The notes beneath the pieces are model-generated. The model made no database searches. It worked only from the letters and a program-made list of their open reading frames with translations, and had not been told where the DNA came from. From CAVZYN01 sp963779515 (GTDB lineage: Bacteria; Pseudomonadota; Alphaproteobacteria; Rhizobiales; Hyphomicrobiaceae), in contig CAVZYN010000017.1 of the NCBI GenBank assembly GCA_963779515.1, positions 492,759 to 556,758 of the forward strand: DNA of 64,000 nucleotides. Direction: 5' to 3'. How positions within the stretch are numbered: the first letter of the stretch is position 1; each line of letters begins with the position of its first letter. This document shows, one piece after another, positions 41,439 to 50,596 of this stretch. Both the position numbers and the translations under genes were made by a program.

Positions 41439-42206
41439 TCAGACGCTTCCTGTCATACCACCATCGACGTAGAGAATGTGTCCGGTCACGAAGCTCGCCG
41501 CATCTGATGCGAGGAAAACCGCCGCGCCAACGAGTTCATCGAGATCCCCCCATCGTCCAAGCGGCGTGCGGCCATTGACCCAGCTCGAAAATTTTTCGTC
41601 CGCAATCAGAGCTTGGTTGAGTTCGGTCTTGAAGTATCCGGGGCCAATGCCGTTGACGCGGATGCCGTGGCGGCCCCAGTCGGTCGCCATGCCTTTGGTC
41701 AGCATTTTTACGCCACCTTTTGAAGCGGTGTACGGCACGACGCTCGGGCGGGCGAGTTCGCTCATGACCGAGCAGATGTTGATGATCGAGCCGCGCTTGC
41801 GCGCGATCATGCCCTGCGCTGCCGCCTTCGAGACGTAGAATACACTGTCGAGGTTAGTCTTGAGCACCAGCGACCAGTCTTCATCGGAAAATTGGTCGAG
41901 GGGCGCGCGGCGCTGCATGCCGGCGTTGTTGACGACGATGTCGATTGGGCCGTGATCCTGCTCGATCTGGGGGATAGCGGCCGCAACAGCTTTGCCGTCC
42001 GTCACGTCAAACGGGGCTTGCACGATATTGAGTTTGAACGCGGCGAGGGACTTGGCCGCGGTCGCGAGCTTGTCCTTGTCTCGACCGTTCAAAATGACTT
42101 CGGCGCCGGCTTCAGCCAAGCCCTTGGCGATCGCGAACCCAATTCCTTGCGAGGAGCCGGTGACGAGCGCGCGGCGCCCATTCAGCTTGAATTTTTCGAG
42201 GCTCAT
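41439..42206 (-). CDS. idnO: SDR dehydrogenase, gluconate 5-dehydrogenase type
   Basis: The 255-residue SDR has ALVTGSSQGIGFAIAKGL, IVVNNAGMQRR, INICSVMSELARPSVVPYTA (Ser and Tyr) with the catalytic Tyr and Lys of YTASKGG, and the C-terminal GHILYVDGGMTG. This pattern, including N-N-A-G-M-Q-R-R, is that of Ga5DH/IdnO, which reduces 5-keto-gluconate. The gene runs divergently from a L-idonate 5-dehydrogenase-like gene, 92 bp away, as in idn systems. The ATG at 42206 is used. Confidence 0.85.
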   Translation of the reverse strand: MSLEKFKLNGRRALVTGSSQGIGFAIAKGLAEAGAEVILNGRDKDKLATAAKSLAAFKLNIVQAPFDVTDGKAVAAAIPQIEQDHGPIDIVVNNAGMQRRAPLDQFSDEDWSLVLKTNLDSVFYVSKAAAQGMIARKRGSIINICSVMSELARPSVVPYTASKGGVKMLTKGMATDWGRHGIRVNGIGPGYFKTELNQALIADEKFSSWVNGRTPLGRWGDLDELVGAAVFLASDAASFVTGHILYVDGGMTGSV

Positions 42207-42298
42207 CGCTGATTTCCTTCCTGTGTTTATTTTCGCTATGATCAGGTGTGGCGTACATTGCCGCAACCGATTTCATATCTTGCAGGGACATACCGAAT

Positions 42299-43333
42299 AT
42301 GCGCGCCGTCGTCATTCATGCTGCCAAGGATTTGCGGATCGACACCGTCACGGTGGGCCTGCCGGGTGTCGGCGAGGTGCGCGTTCGGATCGAGCGTGGC
42401 GGCATCTGCGGATCGGATCTGCACTACTATCACGATGGCCGGATCGGTACGATCATCCTGAAACAGCCGATGGCGTTGGGACATGAGATCGCGGGACTGG
42501 TGGAGTCTATCGGCCCGGGCGTCACGCGCGTCAAACCAGGCGATCGCGTTGCGCTGTCGCCGAGCCGTGCGTGCGGGCATTGTAGCTTCTGCCAGGAGGG
42601 CAAGCAGATGCACTGCCTGAACATGCGGTTCTATGGCAGCGCCATGGTGTTTCCGCATGTGCAGGGCGCGTTTCAGGAAGCGATCGTTGCCAGCGAGAGC
42701 CAATGCTTCGTCGTGCCGTCCGCACTTTCGCCCGGCGAGGCTGCAATGTGCGAGCCGCTTGCGGTTTGCCTGCATGCCGTGCGCCGCGCGGGACCGATGT
42801 TTGGCAAGCGCGTTCTCGTGACGGGCTGTGGGCCGATCGGCATTCTCGCGATCATGGCGGCGCGGCATGCGGGTGCCGCCGAGATCGTTGCGACCGACGT
42901 CACGGCGACGCCGTTCGCGCTCGCCCGCCAACTCGGCGCTGATGTGACGCTCGATGTTGGCGCCGATCGCGAGGCGCTGAAGCCCTACAGCCGCGACAAA
43001 GGCGTGTTCGATGTGCTGCTCGAATGCAGCGGTAATCAGCAGGCCTTGGTCGGGGCGTTCGAGGTCTTGCGGCCTACTGGCGTCATCGTGCAGGTGGGGC
43101 TTGGCGGCTCGTTCACGCTGCCGATCAACATGCTGGTCGCGAAAGAGTTCGAATTGCGCGGAACGTTCAGGTTTCACGAGGAGTTCGGGCTCGCGGCGCA
43201 GTTGATCGGTTCCGGCCGCCTCGACGTCAAGCCGCTGATCAGCGCCACGCTGCCGTTCGAGCGCGCCGTCGAGGCCTTCAATCTCGCCAGCGATCGCAGC
43301 CGCGCCATGAAGGTGCAGCTGGCGTTTGGGTAG
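42299..43333 (+). CDS. idnD: Zinc-dependent alcohol dehydrogenase, L-idonate 5-dehydrogenase-like
   Basis: The 344-residue MDR dehydrogenase has the catalytic zinc site (ICGSDLHYYHDG, MALGHEIAG), structural zinc cysteines in CGHCSFCQEGKQMHC and the cofactor loop VTGCGPIGILAIMAARH. GRIG after the HYYHDG and the long stretch to the catalytic site are typical of L-idonate 5-dehydrogenases. With IdnO on the other strand it should oxidise L-idonate or a related aldonate and pass 5-keto-gluconate to the SDR. No idn kinase is in the window. Confidence 0.85.
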   Translation: MRAVVIHAAKDLRIDTVTVGLPGVGEVRVRIERGGICGSDLHYYHDGRIGTIILKQPMALGHEIAGLVESIGPGVTRVKPGDRVALSPSRACGHCSFCQEGKQMHCLNMRFYGSAMVFPHVQGAFQEAIVASESQCFVVPSALSPGEAAMCEPLAVCLHAVRRAGPMFGKRVLVTGCGPIGILAIMAARHAGAAEIVATDVTATPFALARQLGADVTLDVGADREALKPYSRDKGVFDVLLECSGNQQALVGAFEVLRPTGVIVQVGLGGSFTLPINMLVAKEFELRGTFRFHEEFGLAAQLIGSGRLDVKPLISATLPFERAVEAFNLASDRSRAMKVQLAFG

Positions 43334-43352
43334 CGAATCTTGCCGTTTCATC

Positions 43353-43485
43353 CTTCTCCCATTCGGGAGAAGGTGCCCGAAGGGCGGATGAGGGGATCTT
43401 CTGCGCCACTTGTTGTGTGTAAAGAAAATGCCCCCTCACCTGTCGCTCCGCGACATCCTCTCCCAAGGGGAGAGGAAAGAAGGAT
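43353..43485. repeat. Dispersed intergenic repeat, family B, two parts
   Basis: Two successive units occur: CCTTCTCCCATTCGGGAGAA, then GGTGCCCGAAGGGCGGATGA, and CCCCTCACCTGTCGC with CATCCTCTCCCAAGGGGAGAG. The second is nearly identical to 6842-6920 and the first is related to 17694-17776. It lies between convergent genes, directly after the end of idnD. Confidence 0.6.
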
Positions 43486-44355
43486 CTACCCTGCGTCCAG
43501 TTTTAGCGCGCGGATGGCGTTCTGCTTCAGGATCAGGTCGTGGACTTCGGGTTTGAAGCCTGCGTCCTTGAAGCTTGCGATCCAGCGATCGGGCGCGATC
43601 AACGGATAGTCTGAACCAAATAGCAGTTTGTTCTTCAGCTGGCCGTTGCCGTATTGCACGAGCTGCGGCGGGAAATACTTCGGCATCCAGCCGGAGAGGT
43701 CGATGTAGACATTGGGTTTGTGCAGGCAGACCGACAACGCCTCGTCCTGCCAGGGCCAGGATGGATGCGCGATGATGATCGTCATGTCTGGGAAATCGAC
43801 GGCGACGTCGTCGATGTGAATCGGGTTTGAAAATTTGAGGCGCAATCCGCCACCGCCCGGCATGCCGGTGCCGATGCCCGAATGGCCGCTATGGAAGATC
43901 GCGGGCAATTTGTGTTCGGCGATCACTTCGTAAAGTTGATAGGCCATGCGGTCATTGGGAAAAAAGCCCTGCACCGTCGGATGAAACTTGAAGCCCTTGA
44001 TGATGCCGTCCTTGATCAAGCTGCGAGCCTCGCGCACGCCCATGCGGCCCTTGTGCGGATCGATCGAGGCAAAGGCCATCATGATGTCGCTGTTGTCGCG
44101 GGCGGCGTCTGCGACTTCTTGGTTGGGGATGCGCTTGTTGCCGACCTGAAATTCGGAGTCGACCGTAAACATCACGAGACCGATCTTGCGCTCGCGGTAG
44201 TAGGCGATGGTTTCGGCGATCGTCGGGCGCTTGCCGGCCTTGAAGTATTTGTTTGCCGCGTCTTCGTAGGGCTGCCACGCCTCGTCGGCCGGTTGGCGGC
44301 ACGACACCTCGGCGTGGGTGTGGACGTCGATGGCGACCAGGTCTTCGATCTTCAT
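43486..44355 (-). CDS. Amidohydrolase-2 family protein (ACMSD-like)
   Basis: The 289-residue protein has an early DVHTHAE with the metal-binding H-x-H, FKFHPTVQGFFPND, the histidine HSGH of IFHSGHSGIGTG, IIIAHPSWPWQDEAL, and GSDYPLIAPDRW with the terminal Asp. This is the order of the amidohydrolase-2 family, which includes ACMSD decarboxylase and other enzymes on aromatic ring-cleavage products; hydrolases and decarboxylases cannot be told apart by eye. The ATG at 44355 starts at the first strand. It is monocistronic. Confidence 0.85.
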   Translation of the reverse strand: MKIEDLVAIDVHTHAEVSCRQPADEAWQPYEDAANKYFKAGKRPTIAETIAYYRERKIGLVMFTVDSEFQVGNKRIPNQEVADAARDNSDIMMAFASIDPHKGRMGVREARSLIKDGIIKGFKFHPTVQGFFPNDRMAYQLYEVIAEHKLPAIFHSGHSGIGTGMPGGGGLRLKFSNPIHIDDVAVDFPDMTIIIAHPSWPWQDEALSVCLHKPNVYIDLSGWMPKYFPPQLVQYGNGQLKNKLLFGSDYPLIAPDRWIASFKDAGFKPEVHDLILKQNAIRALKLDAG

Positions 44356-44728
44356 GGGCGGCTCTTGGGTTTGACGTGGTGTTCGAACGGCTGACCCATG
44401 TTAGCGTCAGTGGCTGCAATTGCCAGCATCGGCGATGGGCTCCCACGTGCATCGCAGGCCGCTGGAGGGCGCGTTTCGCCATGGGCTGGCACCGCCCGAT
44501 TGGAGGTCGGCGCGCACTTGATCGATTTGGGGCTTCCTCGATGCGATGGGCCGGGATGACTTGACCGGGCGCTACTTGATTTCAATGGTCCTGAAGATGT
44601 GACGCCTCTAAATATCTCCCGACAGGCGAACGGCTGACTAGATTGTGACTCGCATGTTTGCTGCCACAACTGCAGAAGCCAGACTGGATGCTCAGGATGA
44701 AGCGGCAAATGCCGGGAAGGATCGAGCT
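44356..44728. other. Intergenic stretch without recognisable gene
   Basis: No supported gene is seen. It carries the minus-strand TGGGAGCCCATCGCC text (44431-44445) that occurs twice near 30.8 kb. The divergent amidohydrolase and SDR promoters must be here; I see no clear -35/-10 pair. Confidence 0.4.
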
Positions 44729-45406
44729 ATGGCGAAGCCCGTTTCTGTGATTGTTGGCGTCGGTGACGGGCTCTCCGCTTCGCTGGCGCGGAAGTTTGCA
44801 GCGCGCGGTCATGCCGTGGTTCTTGCCGCTCGCAATGCCGAGAAACTTGCGCCACTCGCCATAGAAATCGGGGCGAAGGCGATAGGTTGCGATGCCTCCA
44901 GCGAGCGCGATGTGGCGGCGTTGTTCGCCAACCTGCCGGGTGTGCCAGAGGTGGTGGTTTACAATCCGTCGTTTCGCGTGCGTGGCCCATTGGCGGAACT
45001 CAATCCGGCGGATGTGCGGAAGTCTCTCGAGGTGACGGCGTTTGGCGCGTTCCTGGTTTCTCAGGCGGCCGTGAAACAAATGCTGCCGCTGAAGCGCGGG
45101 GCGATCTTGTTGACGGGTGCGTCGGCCGGGATCAAGGGGTATCCGCAGTCTGCGCCGTTCGCGATGGGGAAGTTTGCGCTGCGCGGACTTGCACAGTCGA
45201 TGGCGCGCGAAATGCATCCACAGGGCATTCATATCGGTCATTTCGTGATTGACGGCGGTATCAAATCCACGCGGCGCCCCGATGACGGCAACGACGGTCT
45301 ACTCGATCCCGATGCCATCGCGGACAGCTATCTGCACCTGCTCGATCAGCCGCGCAGTTCGTGGTCGTGGGAGATCGAAGTGCGGCCATGGGTCGAGACG
45401 TTCTGA
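44729..45406 (+). CDS. SDR-fold protein lacking the catalytic tyrosine
   Basis: The 225-residue protein has an SDR Rossmann fold (VIVGVGDGLSASLARKF, then VYNPSF in place of NNAG) and Ser132 in LTGASAG. At the position of the catalytic Tyr it has Phe144: PFAMGKFALRGLAQSMARE, with Lys148 in place. The rest (QGIHIGHFVIDGGI) is typical of a proteobacterial SDR group. A redox activity by the usual mechanism is doubtful. The ATG at 44729 has GGGAAGGA upstream. It is convergent with the liv genes. Confidence 0.8.
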   Translation: MAKPVSVIVGVGDGLSASLARKFAARGHAVVLAARNAEKLAPLAIEIGAKAIGCDASSERDVAALFANLPGVPEVVVYNPSFRVRGPLAELNPADVRKSLEVTAFGAFLVSQAAVKQMLPLKRGAILLTGASAGIKGYPQSAPFAMGKFALRGLAQSMAREMHPQGIHIGHFVIDGGIKSTRRPDDGNDGLLDPDAIADSYLHLLDQPRSSWSWEIEVRPWVETF

Positions 45407-45409
45407 GGT

Positions 45410-46300
45410 CTATGCCTTCACCTTCGCGGCGACGCCGAGAATGCCGGAAGGCTTCACCATCAGGACGAAGATGAGAAGCACGAAGGCGTAGACGTCCTTG
45501 TAGGTGCCGCTGACGAAACCGGCACCGAGGCTTTCGACGACGCCAACCAGCAAGCCGCCGAGCACCGCGCCGGGCAAACTGCCGAAGCCGCCGACGACGG
45601 CGGCCGCAAAGGCCTTGATCAGGATGCCGATGCCCATCTGCACTTGGACGTAGTTGATCGGGGCAATCAGCACGCCGGCGGCGGCGCCAAGCGCGCACGC
45701 CATGCCGAAGATCATCGAGATCATCAGCGGCACGTTGACGCCGGAGAGGTAGGCGATGTCCTTGTTGTGGGCGACCGCGCGGATGGCGAGGCCAATCATG
45801 GTTTTCTTGAGGACCAGATTGAGGACGACCATCAGCACCAGCGCCGTGACGATGATCCAGATGTAGGACATCGGCAGCGTCAGATTGCCGATCTCCAGCG
45901 GCATGCCGAAGTTGACGGGGAATGCGAAGGGCTTTGGCCCCCAAATCAGGAACGCGATGTTCTGCAGCACGATCGACATGCCGAAGCCGACGATCACCAT
46001 GCCCATGCCGGCGACGGTGTAGCCGCCGCCCGCCGCCGTCAGCCGGCGATAGAACACGCGTTCGATGAACATGCCGACGAAGCCCGTGAGGATCACGGCG
46101 ATCAAGAGCGTCGGCACGTAGGGTAGCCCGAGTGTTTGTAGCAGCGTCAGGCCGATGAAGGCGCCGAGCATGTAAATCTCGCCGTGGGCGAAATGGATGA
46201 TGTCGAGGCCCGAAAAGATCAGGGAAATCCCGAGCGCGACGAGCGCATAGACCATGCCGACCGAGAGGCCGATGATGACGAGATCAATGAAATATTCCAT
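45410..46300 (-). CDS. livH: Branched-chain amino acid-type ABC permease LivH
   Basis: The 296-residue permease has eight or so membrane helices. Typical LivH features are VYALVALGISLIFSGLDIIH, FAHGEIYMLGAFIGL, GMVIVGFGMSIVLQNIAFLI, and the EAA-like loop GLAIRAVAHNKDIAYLSGVN. With LivM it forms the membrane channel for branched-chain amino acids or other organic acids. An ATG at 46300 is used; a GTG at 46312 would add four residues. It is the last gene of the leftward liv set (livK-M-G-F-H). Confidence 0.92.
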   Translation of the reverse strand: MEYFIDLVIIGLSVGMVYALVALGISLIFSGLDIIHFAHGEIYMLGAFIGLTLLQTLGLPYVPTLLIAVILTGFVGMFIERVFYRRLTAAGGGYTVAGMGMVIVGFGMSIVLQNIAFLIWGPKPFAFPVNFGMPLEIGNLTLPMSYIWIIVTALVLMVVLNLVLKKTMIGLAIRAVAHNKDIAYLSGVNVPLMISMIFGMACALGAAAGVLIAPINYVQVQMGIGILIKAFAAAVVGGFGSLPGAVLGGLLVGVVESLGAGFVSGTYKDVYAFVLLIFVLMVKPSGILGVAAKVKA

Positions 46301-46338
46301 CGCAGTTTTCACTCAGCTCAGTGCCGTCGTGGGATGGC

Positions 46339-47070
46339 CTAAAGCTGTGCCTCCCTGTTTGCGACCGTGCCGCCGAGATAGGAGAGGCGCACGTTGTCGT
46401 CGTAGATGAGTTTGTCGGCGGGGCCTTCGATGTGGATGACGCCGTCCTTGATGACGTAACCGTAGCTCGCCAGCAGCAGCGCCATGCGCACGTTCTGCTC
46501 GACCATCAGCACCGTCATGCCGTCGCGGGTGATGCGGTGGATGGTGCGGAAGATTTCGAGCACGACTTGCGGCGCCAGTGCCGCACTCGGCTCGTCCAGC
46601 ATGATCATTTTCGGTGACGACATCAGGCCGCGGCCGATGCAGACCATTTGCAGCTGTCCGCCCGAGAGCGTGCCGGAGAGCTGATTGCGCTTCTCTTTCA
46701 GGATGGGGAAATAGCTATAGACCCGTTCCAGCGCCGCCGCCGTCTTGGCGCGGTCACGCACGACGTAGGCGCCGAGCCGCAAGTTTTCCTCGACCGTCAT
46801 GCCGGGAAACGCTTCCTTGCCCTGCGTCACCTGCACGAGGCCGCGGCGAACGATGGCGTCGGGACGTTGGCCATCGATACGTGCGCCGTCGAACGTGATG
46901 GTGCCGCTCCACGGCTTGAGAATGCCGGATGCGGCCTTGAGCAGCGTCGACTTGCCGGTGCCGTTGCCGCCCAAGAGCGCAACGATCTGGCCGCGTTCGA
47001 CGTTGAGGGTCGCGCCATTGAGAATTTGAACGTTGCCGTAGCCGCCGACGAGGTCCTTGATTTGAAGCAT
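46339..47070 (-). CDS. livF: ABC transporter ATPase LivF
   Basis: The 243-residue ATPase has the Walker A GGNGTGKSTLL, the signature LSGGQLQMVCIGRGLM and Walker B MIMLDEPSAALAP with the family's LivF-type start (LQIKDLVGGYGNVQILNG). With LivG it drives import by ATP hydrolysis at the inner face of the membrane. The gene lies between livG (27 bp upstream) and livH. Confidence 0.94.
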   Translation of the reverse strand: MLQIKDLVGGYGNVQILNGATLNVERGQIVALLGGNGTGKSTLLKAASGILKPWSGTITFDGARIDGQRPDAIVRRGLVQVTQGKEAFPGMTVEENLRLGAYVVRDRAKTAAALERVYSYFPILKEKRNQLSGTLSGGQLQMVCIGRGLMSSPKMIMLDEPSAALAPQVVLEIFRTIHRITRDGMTVLMVEQNVRMALLLASYGYVIKDGVIHIEGPADKLIYDDNVRLSYLGGTVANREAQL

Positions 47071-47097
47071 GAGTGACAGTGCTTTCTCGCTGATCCC

Positions 47098-47901
47098 TTA
47101 CGCCGACCTCAGATAGGCGCGCACTTCGTCGTCCTTCATTTCCTTGCCGAGATAGGCTTCGATCACGCGGTGATCTTCCTTGATCTCGGCAGGTGTGCCT
47201 TCGGCGATCTTTTCGCCGTGTTCCAGCACGGAGACTTTCTGGCAGGTATCCATCACCAGCTTCAGAATATGCTCGATGATGATGACGGTGAGGCCAAAGC
47301 GCTTCTGCAGCGCGAGCACGGTATCGAGCAGAATATCGACGTTGGTCGGTGACAGGCCGGCGCCGGGTTCGTCGAGCATCAGCAGCTTTGGTTTGGCGGC
47401 CATGGCGCGGCCGAGGGCGAGGAGACGGCGCTGGCCGCCGGACATTTCGCCGGCCGGCATCTCGGCGTAATCGGCGAGACCGATGAACGACAGCAGCTCC
47501 ATCATCTCGGCGCGCATGCGCTTTTCTTCGCGCCAGACCAGGCGCGAGCCGACGACGGCGGAGGCTGATCCATAAGGCGTCATGGCGTGGTGGCCGACGA
47601 GCATGTTGTCGATGACGCTCATACCTTGGAAAATCCGCAGCATCTGAAAAGTGCGGGCGACGCCGAGACGCGCGATCTCATGCGACTCGCGGCCGGTGAT
47701 GTCGTGGCCGTCGAAGATGATCTTGGCGCCGGGCTCGGGCTTATAGACGCCGGAGATCATGTTGAAGAGCGTGCTCTTACCTGAACCATTGGGGCCGATG
47801 ATGCCGCGCACTTCGCCGGGCTCGACCGTCAGATTGATGTTGGTCAGGGCGGCGAATCCGCCGAACTTCTTCGACAGGTTGCTGATTTCAAGGAGCGGCA
47901 T
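47098..47901 (-). CDS. livG: ABC transporter ATPase LivG
   Basis: The 267-residue ATPase has Walker A GPNGSGKSTLFNMI, LivG's GVARTFQMLRIFQGMSV (Q-loop), the signature MSGGQRRLLALGRAM and Walker B LLMLDEPGAGLSP. The ATG at 47901 overlaps the end of livM by 14 bp; a start at 47928 would lie further inside livM. It pairs with LivF. Confidence 0.94.
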   Translation of the reverse strand: MPLLEISNLSKKFGGFAALTNINLTVEPGEVRGIIGPNGSGKSTLFNMISGVYKPEPGAKIIFDGHDITGRESHEIARLGVARTFQMLRIFQGMSVIDNMLVGHHAMTPYGSASAVVGSRLVWREEKRMRAEMMELLSFIGLADYAEMPAGEMSGGQRRLLALGRAMAAKPKLLMLDEPGAGLSPTNVDILLDTVLALQKRFGLTVIIIEHILKLVMDTCQKVSVLEHGEKIAEGTPAEIKEDHRVIEAYLGKEMKDDEVRAYLRSA

Positions 47902-48949
47902 TGGCGCGTCCCCCAGCAGCGACGCCACCTTTCGCGTCGCGGATCGCCTTGAAGCGGCGGCGCATGAGATAATCGTCGATGATACCGCCGATGCCGCGCG
48001 GCATGAAGATCACGACCAGCACGATCACCATGCCGAACATCATCATGCGATACTGGTAATAGTCGCGTGTCAGATCGTCGATGATGGTGACGACAATCGC
48101 CCCGATCACGCCGCCCCAGATGTGGCCAATGCCGCCGAACACGACCATCAGCAGCAACGTCACCATTTCTGTCAGCGTATAGCTGTTGGGATGCAGGAAC
48201 CCTGGCGCCAAGTGCGCCTGCAGGCTGCCGGCGCATCCGGCATAAAGCGCGGAGAGAACGAACGCGATGACCTTGTACTTGGCGACGTGCACGCCGCTGG
48301 CGGCGGCGGCCAACTGGTCCTCGCGGATGGATTTGAAGGCGCGACCGATATCCGAGCTCAAGATGCTGAAGGAAAAATAGAGGCCGAGCAGCGCGAGCGG
48401 CATGACGACATAGTAGTAGGACCGGTGATCGCCGAGCGACGTACCGAACAGATACGGTGGCGGGATGTTCTCGAAACCAACGGCGGCGCCGAGGAATTCC
48501 GTGCCGGAAATGATGATGCGAACCGATTCTGCGAGGCCCAGCGTGGCGAGTGCGAGATAGGCGCCTTCGAGCCGCAGCGAGGGGATGCCGACCAGCGCGC
48601 CCGCGCCGGCGGTTACGAGCATCGCAAGGGGCAGCGCGCCCCAAAATGGGATGCCGAAGTACTTAGAGAAGACCGCGGACGAATAGGCGCCGATCGCCGC
48701 GAGGGCGACGTGGCCGACGGTGACCTGACCCGCAAAACCCTTCACGATGTTGAGGCCGACCGCCAGGATGATGTTGATGCACATCACGTTGACGACGAAC
48801 TGGATGTAGGCGTTCTTCAGGAACAGCGGCAGCGGCAGCAGCAGCGCGCAGGCAATGAGCCAAGGCACGATCGGATGGATGCGGTCCCGCCATGACACGG
48901 CGCGCGTATCGGGAGGTGCCGCGGCGGATACCCGGACATCGACGGTCAC
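47888..48949 (-). CDS. livM: Branched-chain amino acid-type ABC permease LivM
   Basis: The 353-residue permease has about ten membrane helices and LivM marks: NIILAVGLNIVKGFAGQVTV, GHVALAAIGAYSSAVF, GRAFKSIREDQLAAAASGVH, and GGIGHIWGGVIGAIVVT. The start is a GTG at 48949. It follows the receptor gene by 78 bp and overlaps livG. Together with LivH it forms the channel. Confidence 0.93.
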   Translation of the reverse strand: MTVDVRVSAAAPPDTRAVSWRDRIHPIVPWLIACALLLPLPLFLKNAYIQFVVNVMCINIILAVGLNIVKGFAGQVTVGHVALAAIGAYSSAVFSKYFGIPFWGALPLAMLVTAGAGALVGIPSLRLEGAYLALATLGLAESVRIIISGTEFLGAAVGFENIPPPYLFGTSLGDHRSYYYVVMPLALLGLYFSFSILSSDIGRAFKSIREDQLAAAASGVHVAKYKVIAFVLSALYAGCAGSLQAHLAPGFLHPNSYTLTEMVTLLLMVVFGGIGHIWGGVIGAIVVTIIDDLTRDYYQYRMMMFGMVIVLVVIFMPRGIGGIIDDYLMRRRFKAIRDAKGGVAAGGRANAAP

Positions 48950-49027
48950 GATTGGTCCATAGCAATGTAGGAGTGACGTTCAGCGAAGGTGATCGCCAAC
49001 GCGGCGATCACCCGGCTTTTCTGGATC

Positions 49028-50248
49028 TCAGAGACCGAAGCCCGGTTCGAACGACACGCGCGCAAGCACGCCCATGTCGTAGTCTTTGCCGCCCTTGGTG
49101 TACTCGATCAAGATGCCCGTTCGGTTGCCGTCGCGGCACTGTGGCGTTGCATCGGCGCAGAAGTTGATTGGACCGGACGCGAGACCCTGGAAGTCCTTGA
49201 TGCCGGCGAGCGCGTCGCGGATGGCTTTGCGATCATCCTTTAAGGTCGCGTCCGTGAGCCCGAGCTTGGATTTCGACAGCGCGAGCTTGATGATCTGCGC
49301 GGTGTCGTAGGCTTGGCTGAAGTCGTGGTCGGGGCAACGAACTTTGTACTTCTCGTTGACCATTTTCACGAAGGCCTGGGCGACGGGACGCTCGTCCTTG
49401 CAGGAGAAAGCGGCCGCGAATGTGAGGCCTTTTGCTGCATCGCCGGCCAATTCAGGAACCGGTGCGTTGGATGCCGCGGAGGCTGCGACGCGACGGACTT
49501 TTGCCGGAATGCCGACTTCGTAGGATTGCTGCGTGATGCGTGCAATCGCATCGAGCTGGCCGCCGATGGCGAGAACTTCCGGATTCAGCGCTTTGATCTT
49601 CAAAAGGTTGGCGCGGAAGTCGAGATCGGTTTCCTGCATCTGCGCTTCAAACAGCGGATCGGTGTTGTAGGTCTTCTTCATGAAGGCCTGATAGTCCTTG
49701 GTGAAGCCGATCCCGGCGCCGTCCGTCGTGTAGAGATAAGCGACCTTCTTGCCGACGTTTTCGGACAGGTACTTGGCGTGCACGGAGGCGTAGAACCGCT
49801 CGGAGACCGCCGTGCGGAAGATCCAGGCGCTGTTCTTCTTGGTGATGTTGCCATTGGTCGAGTGCGGCACGATCTGCGCCACTTCTTCCTTGGCGGAAAT
49901 GTCGACCAGCGGCAGCGTCACGGAGCTGCAGGTGGACCCCATGATCAAGTGCACTTTGTTCTGGTGGATGAAGCGGTTGACGTTGGCGATGCCCTTGTCG
50001 GGCTTGCACTCGTCGTCCAGCAAGACGACTTCGATCTTCTTGCCGTTGATGCCGCCCGTGGCGTTGACGGCCTCGAGCTCGTCTTTGGTCATTTGTCCGT
50101 ATTTCAGACCATTTTCGACGACCATGCGCAGCGTCACGCCGATGCGGATCACGCCGTCTTGAGCCTGGGCTGGGGCGGCAAACGTGCCGAACGCCAGCAT
50201 CGCAGCTGGAACCGCTGCAAGCGTTGTCTTGGTAAGGCTGAATGTCAT
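49028..50248 (-). CDS. livK: ABC transporter substrate-binding protein, LivK type
   Basis: The 406-residue protein is the periplasmic receptor for the Liv permease. The ATG at 50248 has GGAGGAGG upstream and starts a signal peptide (hydrophobic residues 8-24, cleavage near AQAQD). The type I binding fold is recognisable: VIRIGVTLRMVVENGLKYGQ, INGKKIEVVLLDDECKPDKG, MGSTCSSVTLPL, and ATDG-like YLYTTDGAGIGF. Paired cysteines (DDEC, STC, CKDE, RCPD, FCADATPQC) are more than usual for LivK. Clustering with the degradative operon suggests its ligand is the carboxylate degraded there rather than an amino acid. Confidence 0.92.
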   Translation of the reverse strand: MTFSLTKTTLAAVPAAMLAFGTFAAPAQAQDGVIRIGVTLRMVVENGLKYGQMTKDELEAVNATGGINGKKIEVVLLDDECKPDKGIANVNRFIHQNKVHLIMGSTCSSVTLPLVDISAKEEVAQIVPHSTNGNITKKNSAWIFRTAVSERFYASVHAKYLSENVGKKVAYLYTTDGAGIGFTKDYQAFMKKTYNTDPLFEAQMQETDLDFRANLLKIKALNPEVLAIGGQLDAIARITQQSYEVGIPAKVRRVAASAASNAPVPELAGDAAKGLTFAAAFSCKDERPVAQAFVKMVNEKYKVRCPDHDFSQAYDTAQIIKLALSKSKLGLTDATLKDDRKAIRDALAGIKDFQGLASGPINFCADATPQCRDGNRTGILIEYTKGGKDYDMGVLARVSFEPGFGL

Positions 50249-50596
50249 TCTTGTTTCCTCCTCCTGAAACACTGCGTCAGTGAACCTGACGTTTGTCCAC
50301 TGTGGACAATTGCTCCGGCCTTTGCGGCCTGTTGTTTTCACACACACGGCGCTTAGTCCGCATGACGTTCGGCACGACATTCTCATTCTTGCGCGTGCAG
50401 CGCTACGGTGAAGCGTATCGCGAGCAGGCGATCTGATGATCGTACTCTCAAGGTCCGGCAAACTGCGTCAAAGCAATCAGAGCTGTCAATCAAAACGATG
50501 CGAACCATGCAAAATTTGACGTTGTGAGGTGATTGACGGCGCCTCTAGCATGCCCGGCGACCATCAAAATGATGGAACGGCTGTGGATGCGGACGC
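50249..50596. promoter_or_regulatory. Divergent promoter region of livK and the lacI operon
   Basis: The 348 bp between two divergent starts holds GTCAATCA (50485-50492) and TGATTGAC (50530-50537), a perfect 8-bp inverted repeat with 37 bp between, near the lacI start. This is a possible pair of repressor half-sites or looping operator; a classical LacI palindrome with a central CG is not obvious. No other feature was found. Confidence 0.35.
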
